Shown here: one piece after another, positions 8,129-16,105 of the stretch
How positions within the stretch are numbered: position 1 is the first letter of the stretch
Layout of the letters: each line of letters begins with the position of its first letter
Notes under the pieces: model-generated
What the model was told of the DNA's origin: nothing
Databases searched by the model: none
What the model saw: the letters and a program-made list of their open reading frames with translations, nothing else
Assembly (NCBI RefSeq): GCF_011927635.1
Contig: NZ_JAATJB010000011.1
Coordinates: forward strand, 104,838 to 168,837
DNA length: 64,000 nucleotides
Source of the DNA: Sphingomonas trueperi
GTDB taxonomy: Bacteria > Pseudomonadota > Alphaproteobacteria > Sphingomonadales > Sphingomonadaceae
Direction: 5' to 3'
Made by a program: the position numbers and the translations under genes

Positions 8129-8921
8129 CATCCCCAATCGCCACTATCTTCCTGCCGGCTTCGACAATCGCGCGATCAAGGTCCTTCTAGTCGGCTGCGG
8201 CGGAAATGGCGCGCAGATGCTGATGGGACTGGCTTCGCTCGAGACAGCGCTACGCGCGATCTCCACCCGGTCGCTCCAGGTCACCGTCGTCGATGACGAC
8301 GTCGTCAGCGAAGCCAATCTCGGCCGGCAACCCTTCTACCGATGCGACCTCGGCGCTTCCAAGGCCCGCACGCTCGTCGAGCGGATCAATCTCGCGCACG
8401 GCCTTTGCTGGCGAGCCGTCCATGGCCGCGCTCCCGAAGCGGTCAAGATCGCCGACGTGGATATCCTCATCAGCTGCGTCGACACCGCTTCCGCGCGCCG
8501 CGCCCTCGGCGCCGATCTGGCGAATGGGAAGCCCGTGCCCGCCTACTGGATGGACCTCGGCAACCGCGCCGGAGACGGGCAGTTCCTGATCGGGTCGCCT
8601 CGCCGCTCCACCGCCCACGACCGGCGGCGCCTCCCGACCGTCGTCGAATATTTCCCCGAGATCGCCGACGAAACGGAGCCCGACGACGATGCGCCGTCCT
8701 GCTCGGTGGCCGAGGCGCTCGAACGGCAGTCGCTTTTCGTCAACCGCGTCCTGGCAAGCCACGCTCTGGCGCTGCTGTTCGACCTCGTCGGGCGCGGGTC
8801 GATCGGCCACGCTGGTGGCTTCATCAACCTCGTTCGCGGGCAATGCGTCCCGATCCCGCTTCCCGCGGTCGAGGAGGCGCAGGATCAGCTCGTATCGGCC
8901 GCGCTGCCCGGACCCGCGTGA
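8118..8921 (+). CDS. PRTRC system ThiF-family (E1-like) adenylating protein
   Basis: A 267-aa E1/ThiF/MoeB-type protein. It has the Rossmann nucleotide loop GCGGNG (26-31), the acidic turn VVDDDVVSEANLGRQPF (57-73) with the Arg-Gln pair typical of E1 enzymes, and a candidate catalytic Cys195 in PSCSVAEALERQSLFVN. E1 enzymes adenylate the C-terminal Gly of a ubiquitin-like protein and move it to a Cys. With a Gly-ended PRTRC C and an E2-like B upstream, the full relay is present. It ends one base into the next ATG (TGATG at 8919-8923). Confidence 0.9.
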   Translation: MQPDIPNRHYLPAGFDNRAIKVLLVGCGGNGAQMLMGLASLETALRAISTRSLQVTVVDDDVVSEANLGRQPFYRCDLGASKARTLVERINLAHGLCWRAVHGRAPEAVKIADVDILISCVDTASARRALGADLANGKPVPAYWMDLGNRAGDGQFLIGSPRRSTAHDRRRLPTVVEYFPEIADETEPDDDAPSCSVAEALERQSLFVNRVLASHALALLFDLVGRGSIGHAGGFINLVRGQCVPIPLPAVEEAQDQLVSAALPGPA

Positions 8922-9184
8922 TGGGCGCTCGATCCTCCAGGGCCGAGGTGCGCAACCCCGTTCTTGCCCTGCCGGCGGTCGCCCGGCTCCGGGCGCTCAG
9001 TCCGGAGGCGCGCCTCGCGCTGCTGTCCGTGCTGCTCGACATCCAAAGCGAAGCCCGGCTGCGCGCCGAACGGAGCTGGCAGAGCCGCAAGCCGCCGGTT
9101 GCCGCATACTGGGCCGCCTGCGGTGTCTATGCCGGTCACATCGCGCGCGCGATCGGCCCCGGGCCAGGGCGTCGGCGCGGCTGA
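8921..9184 (+). CDS. Hypothetical protein trailing the PRTRC cassette (87 aa)
   Basis: ATG 8921 overlaps the ThiF stop by one base, a strong sign of translational coupling. The product is short, very basic and helical (LSPEARLALLSVLLDIQSEARLRAERSWQSRK), with a C-terminal hydrophobic stretch (AYWAACGVYAGHIARAIG). No family was recognised. Its position suggests an accessory part of the PRTRC operon; the helix could mediate binding to a partner or DNA. Confidence 0.68.
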   Translation: MGARSSRAEVRNPVLALPAVARLRALSPEARLALLSVLLDIQSEARLRAERSWQSRKPPVAAYWAACGVYAGHIARAIGPGPGRRRG

Positions 9185-9253
9185 CCGCCAGGAAAAGAAG
9201 AGGGGGAAGGGGAGGGGCGAGCGGACGTGCGCTTTAGCCCGGAGAACCTCCCC

Positions 9254-9898
9254 ATGCACTACGATGTCGCGATGCGCCACCAGCAGGCGCTCGATCCCAG
9301 CGCGCTGACCACGATGGCAGCCACCCTCCACGCGATCGGTGCCGCCATCACCGACTGCCGCAACGCGGGCAAGGACCCCGAGATCGACGCGGCGGTCATC
9401 CTTCTCGCCCGCCACCTCGGGACTGTCTGCGAACGCCGCCCGGACGACATGGCGCTGCGCCGCAACTGCTTGGACCAGATCGCCGAGATCCGGCGCCACC
9501 CTGTCCTGCGGACCCTCGCTTGTCGTGGTGTCGCCTACGACGAGGCTGCCAAACGCACCTTTCACAGCGAGGGGCGCATTGCCATGCGCCGGCTCGCCGA
9601 GGCCCTTGGGCTGGAGGCCGATAGCTACGAGGTCCGCTCCAACAAGGGTGGTCCGGCTGTCTCGGGCGAGATCACCCTCCACGGCGAGGAGGTGTACGTC
9701 CACCTCAGCCTGGGCGCGATGGGGGCCGGCCGCGAAATCCTGTTCCGGCGCTGCAGGGGGCGCAAGGACTATACCGGCGAGCGCAACCACTTTGCCTCGA
9801 TCGCCGAATTGCTGGCCCCAGACCGCTTCGCCGACCGGCTCCGCCGCGAACTCGCGCTCTCGCCGCCGGTCCGGCAGTCCGAGCGCCTCTTCGCCTGA
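9254..9898 (+). CDS. Hypothetical protein (214 aa)
   Basis: The frame opens at GTG 9227, but ATG 9254 is preferred because a GGAG site lies 9 bases before it. The N-terminal half is helical. The C-terminal half contains AMRRLAEALGLEADSYEVRSNKGG, followed by a small beta-rich part (VSGEITLHGEEVYVHLSLG) and a basic segment (EILFRRCRGRKDYTG). No catalytic motif was recognised. It continues in the direction of the PRTRC genes, between them and the PP-loop gene, and is probably an ICE-backbone protein. Confidence 0.72.
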   Translation: MHYDVAMRHQQALDPSALTTMAATLHAIGAAITDCRNAGKDPEIDAAVILLARHLGTVCERRPDDMALRRNCLDQIAEIRRHPVLRTLACRGVAYDEAAKRTFHSEGRIAMRRLAEALGLEADSYEVRSNKGGPAVSGEITLHGEEVYVHLSLGAMGAGREILFRRCRGRKDYTGERNHFASIAELLAPDRFADRLRRELALSPPVRQSERLFA

Positions 9899-9939
9899 CG
9901 CCGCCAGTTACCAGGCCGCCGCCCTTTTCCGGAGCCGTC

Positions 9940-11100
9940 ATGCCACCCATCGCCCAGCTCGCAGCCGCGGCAGCGGCCACTCGGTCCTATCCGGCCGTCC
10001 CCGGCCTGCCGGACATCGCCATCACTTCCGAGATTGTCGCCGCGATCCGCGCCGGCGCCTGGATCGTCTTCAACCTCTCAGGCGGCAAGGACTCGAGCGC
10101 GGCCCTGTTCGCGGTCAACCTTCAACTCGATTCACTCGGCCATCCGCGGGCGCGGCGGATGGCGATCCATGCCGATCTTGGCCGCGCCGAATGGGATTCG
10201 ACCCCCGATACCGTCGCGCGCATAGCCGCTAGCGCCGACGTGCCGCTGACAGTCGTGCGCCGGGCGGCCGGCGACCTGGTCGACCGCTGGATCCAGCGGT
10301 TCGAAAGCGGCAAGCGCCGCTACGAGGCGCTCGAGACCTACAACCTGATTGGTCCCTGGTCGTCGGCATCGCTCCGCTTCTGCCAATCCGAGATGAAGGC
10401 GGCCGTGATCGGTCCGGCGCTCGCCAGAATGCTGCGAGGCCAGCAGATCATCTCCGTTCTGGGCCTGCGCCGCGACGAAAGCCACAACCGCGCCGCCACC
10501 CCGATCGCCAAGGCCGATCTTCGCCATGCCAAGGCCGGGAACCGGCACGGCACCGCGATCACCCTCTGGCACCCGATCGCGTATTGGAACAGCGAAGACG
10601 TATTTCGTGCTCACGGCACGCTCGGCATCACCCTGCACGAGGCCTATTCGATATGGGGCGCAACGCGCCTCTCGTGCCGCTACTGCATCTTCGCCTCGCT
10701 TCACGACCTGTCGGCTTCTGCCGCAGCCCCGGCGAACACCGAGGCTTATCGCGAGCTCGTCGGCATCGAGGCGCGATCGACCTTTCCATTCCAGCCGACA
10801 CGCTGGCTCGCCGACATCTCACCGCATCTGTTGAGCGGCGGGCTCCGCGCGGACGTTGAACGCGCCAAGGCCGACCAGCTCGAGCGCCGGCATCTCGAGG
10901 CCTCGATGCCGGCAGGCCTCAGATACGTCAAAGGCTGGCCTCCGCGGATGCCCACCCTCGCCGAGGCCGAGGATATCGCCGCGGCACGGCGGCCCATCCT
11001 GGCGCGCCACAGGCTCGAGAACCGCTATCCGACAGGATCAGCCGTCCAGGCGCGCTTTGCAGAGCTGAGGGTCGCGGCCGGGCGGCAGATGTCGTCGTGA
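9940..11100 (+). CDS. PP-loop ATPase, PAPS-reductase/DndC-like
   Basis: A 386-aa protein with the PP-loop SGGKDS at residues 47-52, a RFCQSEMK motif (C148) like the CxxE.K signature of PAPS-reductase-type proteins, and a Cys pair in LSCRYCIF (C246, C249). Family knowledge: this superfamily activates a substrate by adenylation. Members reduce PAPS, insert sulfur in DNA (DndC) or modify tRNA bases. The Cys pair plus C148 could hold an iron-sulfur cluster. No DndA, DndD or DndE is nearby, so it is not a standard Dnd system. It overlaps the next gene by GTGA at 11097-11100. Confidence 0.83.
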   Translation: MPPIAQLAAAAAATRSYPAVPGLPDIAITSEIVAAIRAGAWIVFNLSGGKDSSAALFAVNLQLDSLGHPRARRMAIHADLGRAEWDSTPDTVARIAASADVPLTVVRRAAGDLVDRWIQRFESGKRRYEALETYNLIGPWSSASLRFCQSEMKAAVIGPALARMLRGQQIISVLGLRRDESHNRAATPIAKADLRHAKAGNRHGTAITLWHPIAYWNSEDVFRAHGTLGITLHEAYSIWGATRLSCRYCIFASLHDLSASAAAPANTEAYRELVGIEARSTFPFQPTRWLADISPHLLSGGLRADVERAKADQLERRHLEASMPAGLRYVKGWPPRMPTLAEAEDIAAARRPILARHRLENRYPTGSAVQARFAELRVAAGRQMSS

Positions 11101-11420
11101 CGACGATCCATGCCGCCGCCGGCTCCTTCCGGATCGTCGCCCGCATCGAGGACCCGCCGCCCCTGGGCTGGCGCTTCTGGATGCTTGCCGGCTTTCCGGG
11201 CGATCCACTGGATCCGAGCCCCTATGGCGGCTCGCGCTGCCTCGCGCTTACCGTCGTCGACATCGATGGCAGCGACCGCTGGCTCTGTGCGATGGAGCTC
11301 GACCACAGCCTCCGCCTGCTGTGCTCCCATGATCTTTTCCCCTGCCCGAGCCAGGCAGGTGCGGACGCCTTCGCACACGCGATCATCGCCCGCCACGCGC
11401 GCCGGCCCGCGCTCCTCTGA
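11097..11420 (+). CDS. Hypothetical protein coupled to the PP-loop gene (107 aa)
   Basis: GTG 11097 overlaps the preceding stop (GTGA), so its translation depends on the PP-loop gene. The protein is a small beta-rich domain (SFRIVARIEDPPPLGWRFWML, then LALTVVDIDGSDRWLCAMELD), ending in a helical Ala/His-rich part. No family was recognised. Tight coupling suggests that it works with the PP-loop enzyme on the same substrate. Confidence 0.68.
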   Translation: MTTIHAAAGSFRIVARIEDPPPLGWRFWMLAGFPGDPLDPSPYGGSRCLALTVVDIDGSDRWLCAMELDHSLRLLCSHDLFPCPSQAGADAFAHAIIARHARRPALL

Positions 11421-11437
11421 CCCACGGACCACGTCCC

Positions 11438-12262
11438 ATGCAGACCGACCGCAGCCAGCGCTGGCGCGAACGGCGCGCTCTGTGGGCGCGCGATCTCACG
11501 CTGATCGATCCCGGCGCCTACAGCGTCGACGTCATCGATCACGCCGCCGCGCGCGCCTTCATCGCGCAGCACCATTATCTGCCCCGCTATCCGGCCGCGC
11601 AGCTCGCGGTGGGGCTGTTCGCGCGCAAGGGCGCGCTCGAAGGCGTTGCCGTTTTCGCCGTTCCGACCACCAGCGCCGTCGTCTCGCGCCACACCGGGTT
11701 TGACGATCCTCGCCGCGGCTGCGTTCTCGCGCGCCTCATTCTGACCGACGCCGTGCCGCAGAACGGCGAGAGCTTCTTCGTCGCGCGGGCCTTTCGCCAC
11801 CTGCGCCGGGAACGGCCTGGGATCGAGGCGGTGGTGTCGTACAGCGATCCAGGGGCGGGGCATATCGGCCGCGTCTATTGTGCGCTCTCGGCCGCCCACC
11901 GCGCAGTCACGAAGCCGCGATCGGTCCTTCGGGTCGGCAACATCACGATCTCGGGGCGCACGCTGTCCAAGATCCGCCTGGGCGAGCAGGGCCAAGCCGG
12001 CGCAATCGATCAGCTCGTCTCGCTGGGGGTCCCGAGGCCGCGTATCGGCGAGGAGCCGCGAAGCTGGTTGTGGCGGCTCCAGCGCGAGCGCCATCTCGTC
12101 ACGCATCAGCAGGCTGGGCTGTTCGCCTATTGCTTCGAGCTGACGCGCGAGGCCCGCCGCCGCGGCCGCACCCTTCCGCGCCTGCCGTATCCCAAGGCCC
12201 TTCCGCCGCGAAACGCGCTGCTTCCGCTCATTTGGCCCGATCAGGAGACCCTCCATGGCTGA
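11438..12262 (+). CDS. Mom-like / GNAT-fold transferase
   Basis: A 274-aa protein resembling the phage Mu Mom group and related GNAT-fold proteins. The N-terminal part has HHYLPRYP (45-52) and a G/A-rich strand (LAVGLFARKGALEGVAVF). The core has LARLILTDAVPQNGESFF (97-114) and VVSYSDPGAGHIGRVYCAL (132-150), the pattern I recall from Mom-like proteins (R.....D..N..S and SYADP..GH.G..Y). Mom adds a carbamoylmethyl group to adenine in DNA using acetyl-CoA-derived chemistry. Here DNA as substrate is an inference; a different acyl transfer is possible. It overlaps the next gene by 8 bp. Confidence 0.68.
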   Translation: MQTDRSQRWRERRALWARDLTLIDPGAYSVDVIDHAAARAFIAQHHYLPRYPAAQLAVGLFARKGALEGVAVFAVPTTSAVVSRHTGFDDPRRGCVLARLILTDAVPQNGESFFVARAFRHLRRERPGIEAVVSYSDPGAGHIGRVYCALSAAHRAVTKPRSVLRVGNITISGRTLSKIRLGEQGQAGAIDQLVSLGVPRPRIGEEPRSWLWRLQRERHLVTHQQAGLFAYCFELTREARRRGRTLPRLPYPKALPPRNALLPLIWPDQETLHG

Positions 12263-12659
12263 CATCACGCAGCTGCCCGTCATAACCGCGGCCGATGCCG
12301 AAAGCATCGGCTTCGCCCGCTTCAACGACGTGCCGACGCTTCCGATCGACATCCCCGACGGCAACTTCACGATCAGCGCCAAAACCACCGACGGTCGTCG
12401 GATCACGTTCTTCTTCGGCGAATACAAGCGCGGCTCCCCGCCAAGCTTCGTCGACATCCAATATCACGACAACGGGACACGCATCGCCAACGCGAACGGC
12501 GGTACGTCACCGACCTTCGACATGCTGACGATCGGCCTGGGCGGCCGGAACGTCTTCGACAGCCGCAGGCTCGGACCCGACGACAAGCCCTCGATCGCCG
12601 TGATCCTGATGGGCGAACCGACCGTCCCGGCACCCCAGCACGACACGGCCGCCGGATAA
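12255..12659 (+). CDS. Hypothetical protein (134 aa)
   Basis: ATG 12255 lies inside the last codons of the Mom-like gene. The product is a small acidic beta-rich protein (NFTISAKTTDGRRITFFFGEY, then PSFVDIQYHDNG..) ending in a Pro/Ala tail. No family was recognised. The overlap makes it a likely partner of the transferase, or simply the next member of the same operon. Confidence 0.68.
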   Translation: MADITQLPVITAADAESIGFARFNDVPTLPIDIPDGNFTISAKTTDGRRITFFFGEYKRGSPPSFVDIQYHDNGTRIANANGGTSPTFDMLTIGLGGRNVFDSRRLGPDDKPSIAVILMGEPTVPAPQHDTAAG

Positions 12660-12787
12660 CTGGCGAGACCCGCTTTCGAGAGGCGGCCCGAAGACACCCG
12701 CCTCTCCGGCGCTGTCGCATCGGACAAGCGAGGGGAGGGGGGCCTTGAGTTTGGCGGCATTCAGCCGCGTTCAAGCCCGAGGCCCCT

Positions 12788-13738
12788 ATGATCACCTCTG
12801 CCACGCCGAGGCCGGTCGACACCATCATGGTGTGCGCGCCGCCGCCGGTCGTCCTCGCCTATGGTATCGGCGTGGACTCCACGGCCCTGCTCGTCGAACT
12901 CGATTCGCGGGGCGAGCCGCCGGACTTGGTTCTCACGGCCGATCCCGGCGCCGAGAAGCCTGATACGTACGAGTACCAGAAGTTGATCGCGGCGTGGATG
13001 GCCGCGCGGCGCATCCCCTATGAGGTGGTCCGCTACGTGCCGCAGCGCTTCAAGCACTGGCCACCCTATTACTCGATCCTGGCCAACGTGCTCACCAATG
13101 CGACGCTCCCCAGCATCAGCCTTGGCCGGCATAGCTGTTCTCTCAAGTGGAAGGTCGCGCCGCAGGACGCCTACCTCAAGCAATGGGCGCCGGCCCAGGC
13201 CGCGTGGCAGCGAGGCCAGAAGGTCGTTCGGCTGATCGGCTACGATGCCTCGCCTGCCGACACGCGTCGCTACGCGCATGCGTCCGCGTTGAACGATCCG
13301 CTGTTCGAGTGCCGCTATCCGCTGCGTGAGTGGAACTGGAACCGCGACCGGTGCGCCGCCCGTATCGAGCAGGCCGGTCTTCCGATCCCTCCCAAATCGA
13401 GCTGCTTCTTCTGCGGGGCAATCCAGCCGGACGAAGTACGGGCGCTGCCATCCTGGTGCCTCAGGCTGATCGTGCTCATCGAGGCGCGCGCGGAGCCTCG
13501 GCTGCGCACCGTCGAGGGGCTCTGGCGGCGTTCGACCAGGACGAAGCCCGGCAGGATCACAGACTTCATTTGCGCCGAGCGGCTGCTCCCGGCCGCCGAG
13601 ATCGAAGCCATTCGCCGCGATGCACCCACCGATCTCATCCGGTTCCAGGATGCAGCGAGCATCGTGCCGCTTCCCCAGCGGCCGACGATGGAAGCCTGGA
13701 TCGAGACCTTCAACGCCGGCCTGATGGAGGCTGCATGA
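12788..13738 (+). CDS. Second PP-loop ATPase with altered loop (PAPS-reductase domain-like)
   Basis: A 316-aa PP-loop relative. The loop reads YGIGVDST (residues 25-32; the standard loop is SGGxDS), followed by LTADPGAEKPDTYEY, HSCSLKWKVAPQDAYLK (C117, a CxxK.K motif) and a Cys pair in SSCFFCG (C206, C209). The same three-part layout (loop, C-x-x-K motif, CxxC) is found in the first PP-loop gene at 9940, so the two may be paired or act on related substrates. It overlaps the DUF3768 gene by ATGA. The loop change from Gly-Gly-Lys to Gly-Val may alter ATP binding but is seen in other PAPS-reductase-like proteins. Confidence 0.8.
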   Translation: MITSATPRPVDTIMVCAPPPVVLAYGIGVDSTALLVELDSRGEPPDLVLTADPGAEKPDTYEYQKLIAAWMAARRIPYEVVRYVPQRFKHWPPYYSILANVLTNATLPSISLGRHSCSLKWKVAPQDAYLKQWAPAQAAWQRGQKVVRLIGYDASPADTRRYAHASALNDPLFECRYPLREWNWNRDRCAARIEQAGLPIPPKSSCFFCGAIQPDEVRALPSWCLRLIVLIEARAEPRLRTVEGLWRRSTRTKPGRITDFICAERLLPAAEIEAIRRDAPTDLIRFQDAASIVPLPQRPTMEAWIETFNAGLMEAA

Positions 13739-14067
13739 CCGATCAGCTATCCCGCATCGCCGAACTCAACGACCGCTGCCGGCACGGCCTCGATCCGACT
13801 GCCCGCGTCGTCATCACTGCGGCTTGCGTCGCCGCCTTCGCCGGCGATCTCTCCGCCCAGGCCGAGCTGCTCGCAGCGATCCGAGGTTACGCATTCACGC
13901 GCGACGATGGCCCGGAACGCTCTCGCGGGGAGTTCACCGTCTGTGGCCACGCCGTCCGTTTCGCGATCGACTATTACGACCGCGCGCTGGGATGGGGATC
14001 GGAAGACCCTGGCGATCCGCACGTCACCACGCGAGTCATGACGATCATGCTGCCCGAGGACGACTGA
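13735..14067 (+). CDS. DUF3768-family protein
   Basis: A 110-aa protein matching the DUF3768 pattern: IAELNDRCRHGLDPTARVVIT, then IDYYDRALGWGSEDPGDP and TRVMTIMLPEDD. These blocks, with the IDYYD..GS.DP.DP core, are characteristic. Members are common single-domain proteins on alphaproteobacterial plasmids and ICEs; their role is unknown. The start ATG overlaps the preceding stop (ATGA at 13735-13738). Confidence 0.85.
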   Translation: MTDQLSRIAELNDRCRHGLDPTARVVITAACVAAFAGDLSAQAELLAAIRGYAFTRDDGPERSRGEFTVCGHAVRFAIDYYDRALGWGSEDPGDPHVTTRVMTIMLPEDD

Positions 14068-14200
14068 ACCTGGGAAAAGTGAAGGGGAAGCGGGTCGGGC
14101 AGTAGGCGCGTGAATGCAAGCGGACCTACCCTGCGAATGACCTTGGGGCCCGCCGCAGACGCGCCTTTCCGCATCCATCGTCCATCCAAGGGAGAAGCCC

Positions 14201-14395
14201 ATGCGACGGATCGCCTCCGCCACGCCCGCTGACGGGCACGCCATTGCGGTAGCCGTTGAGCGGCTGCGCGAAGCCCGTACCTTGCTTCGCCAGGCCGGAG
14301 CGCGTCAGGCTGCTTCGGCCGCCGGCAAGGCGATCAGCAGCGCCGAAGGCGCGGCGCGCCATGTCCAGCATCGCATCCGGAGGACGATGGAATGA
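14201..14395 (+). CDS. Small helical hypothetical protein (64 aa)
   Basis: A strong site (GGGAGAAG) precedes ATG 14201. The product is almost entirely helical and basic (AVAVERLREARTLLRQAGARQAASAAGK) and may form a coiled coil. Its stop overlaps the next ATG (ATGA at 14392-14395). No family name is available. Similar short helical proteins occur in sphingomonad mobile elements. Confidence 0.65.
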   Translation: MRRIASATPADGHAIAVAVERLREARTLLRQAGARQAASAAGKAISSAEGAARHVQHRIRRTME

Positions 14396-14721
14396 GCCGT
14401 CACGACCTTCAGGCCAAGCCGGACAGCCCAGACGTCGTCCGCGCGACGGTCGGATGGGACCGGCCGCTTCAGACCTTCTTCGCGCAAGTCTTCTTTCGCA
14501 CCGAAGACGAGCCCGCCGAAGGCGAGCCCCTCGTCTGGATCGGCACGGAGCCGGGCGAACTCCTCTCCGCCGAGGCCGCGATCGCCGTTGTCGCGCCTCA
14601 TGCCATCATTCCTCCCGACCTCCACCGGCAGCTCACTGCCGACATGCAGTCGTCCATCGGCATCGAGGATGGCAGCCAGCAAGTCGCCGCCAAGCGCTAC
14701 CTGTTCGGCTCTACCCACTGA
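14392..14721 (+). CDS. Hypothetical ICE protein (109 aa)
   Basis: Translationally coupled to the preceding gene by ATGA. The protein is soluble and mixed alpha/beta (TVGWDRPLQTFFAQVFF, then PLVWIGTEPGELLSAEAA), which suggests a small globular domain. The C-terminus ends KRYLFGSTH. No function was recognised. Confidence 0.65.
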   Translation: MSRHDLQAKPDSPDVVRATVGWDRPLQTFFAQVFFRTEDEPAEGEPLVWIGTEPGELLSAEAAIAVVAPHAIIPPDLHRQLTADMQSSIGIEDGSQQVAAKRYLFGSTH

Positions 14722-14861
14722 AGCTGCAATCAGACAGGTGCCGGCGCAGCCGAGCCGCTGCCGCCACGAACCTTTCCAAGGCCCGATCATCAACGGTCCC
14801 CGCGATCACGGCGCGGTGGCCGAACGTGCGCGCTGCGCCGGCCCAACCAGAGGAGACTATC

Positions 14862-15359
14862 ATGGCCGACCGGGTATCCGCCTCCATCGTCATCGGCGGC
14901 GCGCTTGACGCTCCCGCCTTCGCAGAACTTGCCGAGCTCATTGCTGCCGAGCGTCTTGCCGTCGAGTGGGACGGCGATCCGTTCGAGCCGGAACATCGCG
15001 TCGACGGCGAGCCGCTTCGCCTGTTTGCGCACGAAGTCGCAGGCGGTCGCTTCGAGGAGATCGAGGACTGGTGCGTGATGCATCGCGTCCCCTTCGTACG
15101 CTGGTGCGGCGGCTATTCCGGGCAGTGGGGACCCGAGCGCGTCGTCGCCATCGGCGACGGCAAGGCGGTGTCCTACGCTGTCACCGAGGATGACGAGGTT
15201 GTCATCAGCCGCAGCGCCATCACGGCGCTTGGCTCGCTCGATGCGATCTTCGCTCATTTCGATGCAGCGGAATTCGTCGTGCCGGCGCTCGTCGTTGCAG
15301 ATGCCGCCGCCGCCGCTCCCGCGCTCACCTCGACTGACGGAGCGCACCATGTCCAATAG
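14862..15359 (+). CDS. Hypothetical ICE protein (165 aa)
   Basis: ATG 14862 is preceded by AGAGGAGA about 6 bases upstream. The protein is acidic, with VEWDGDPFEPEHRVDGEPL, two Trp/Cys segments (IEDWCVMHRVPFVRWCGGY) and a C-terminal Ala-rich linker. No catalytic signature was recognised. It overlaps the next gene by 11 bp (ATG 15349), so it belongs to the same transcription unit. Confidence 0.68.
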   Translation: MADRVSASIVIGGALDAPAFAELAELIAAERLAVEWDGDPFEPEHRVDGEPLRLFAHEVAGGRFEEIEDWCVMHRVPFVRWCGGYSGQWGPERVVAIGDGKAVSYAVTEDDEVVISRSAITALGSLDAIFAHFDAAEFVVPALVVADAAAAAPALTSTDGAHHVQ

Positions 15360-16046
15360 CTACACCAAGGCGGCGTTCGACCTGACCGTCACCGTCGCCG
15401 AGGCCGACATGCTCCGCCGGGTCATCGCCACGGTGGAACTGATCGACGACACCGAGGCCGGGATCGACGTTCGCGAAGCGCATTATACCAGCCTTGGCCC
15501 GGACTTCGCCGCCCTGTTCCCGCGCAGCGACGAGGACCCGTTTGCGGGAGTGCTCGACCTCTTCGAGGATCCGCAATATCCCTATCTCGATTTCGATGTC
15601 GCGTTCAGCGAGGCCGACCAGCTCGGCCGGGTGCTCGTGACGTTCTCGGGCGAGCAGTTCGGAATCGATGTCGCGGCCAGGCTGATCCAACATTGCGCGC
15701 GCTCGGCGCTGCCCTTCGGGTTCGAATGGGCGTCGGATTGCGACAGGCTGCGGATCGGGGAGTTCGGCGGCGGCTATGTCGTCATCAGCGAACACGGCAT
15801 CAGCTATGGCCACACGACCCAATTGCTCGACCGTGCAATTGCCGGGCACGGGATGAAGGCGCCGACGGATTCGTCCTCGCGATCCGCGATCCGCAGCACG
15901 GGCTCAGCTTCTGGAACGACGATACCGGCTTTGACCGATTGTCGCGCGCGCGGGTCTTCAGCGAGGCCGAGGCCGCGAACCATAACGTGCCTCTCGCGCA
16001 CGACCAGCCCGAATGGCTGGCGATGCCGGAGCCCCTGCGCCTTTGA
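15349..16046 (+). pseudogene. Hypothetical ICE gene with an apparent -1 frameshift
   Basis: ATG 15349 (MSNSYTKAAFDLTVTV..) runs in one frame to about 15850, ending with ISYGHTTQLLDRAIAGH. The coherent sequence then moves to the next frame from about 15855 (GADGFVLAIRDPQHGLSFWN, then DQPEWLAMPEPLRL) and stops at 16044-16046. The second part has no start codon of its own near the junction, and the amino-acid texture changes sharply in the original frame after 15860. One missing base, or a programmed -1 shift, would join the two. The first frame alone reads through to 16518 with low-complexity Arg/Ser sequence, as expected after a frameshift. Confidence 0.65.
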
Positions 16047-16105
16047 TCCGAACGTCGCGATTGCGCGATCGACACAGACGTATAGCATCGTCGCCGGAGA
16101 TGCCG

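Noticed and set aside
9940..11100. Full Dnd phosphorothioation system
   Set aside because: Only a DndC-like PP-loop gene is present; dndA, dndB, dndD and dndE are absent nearby.
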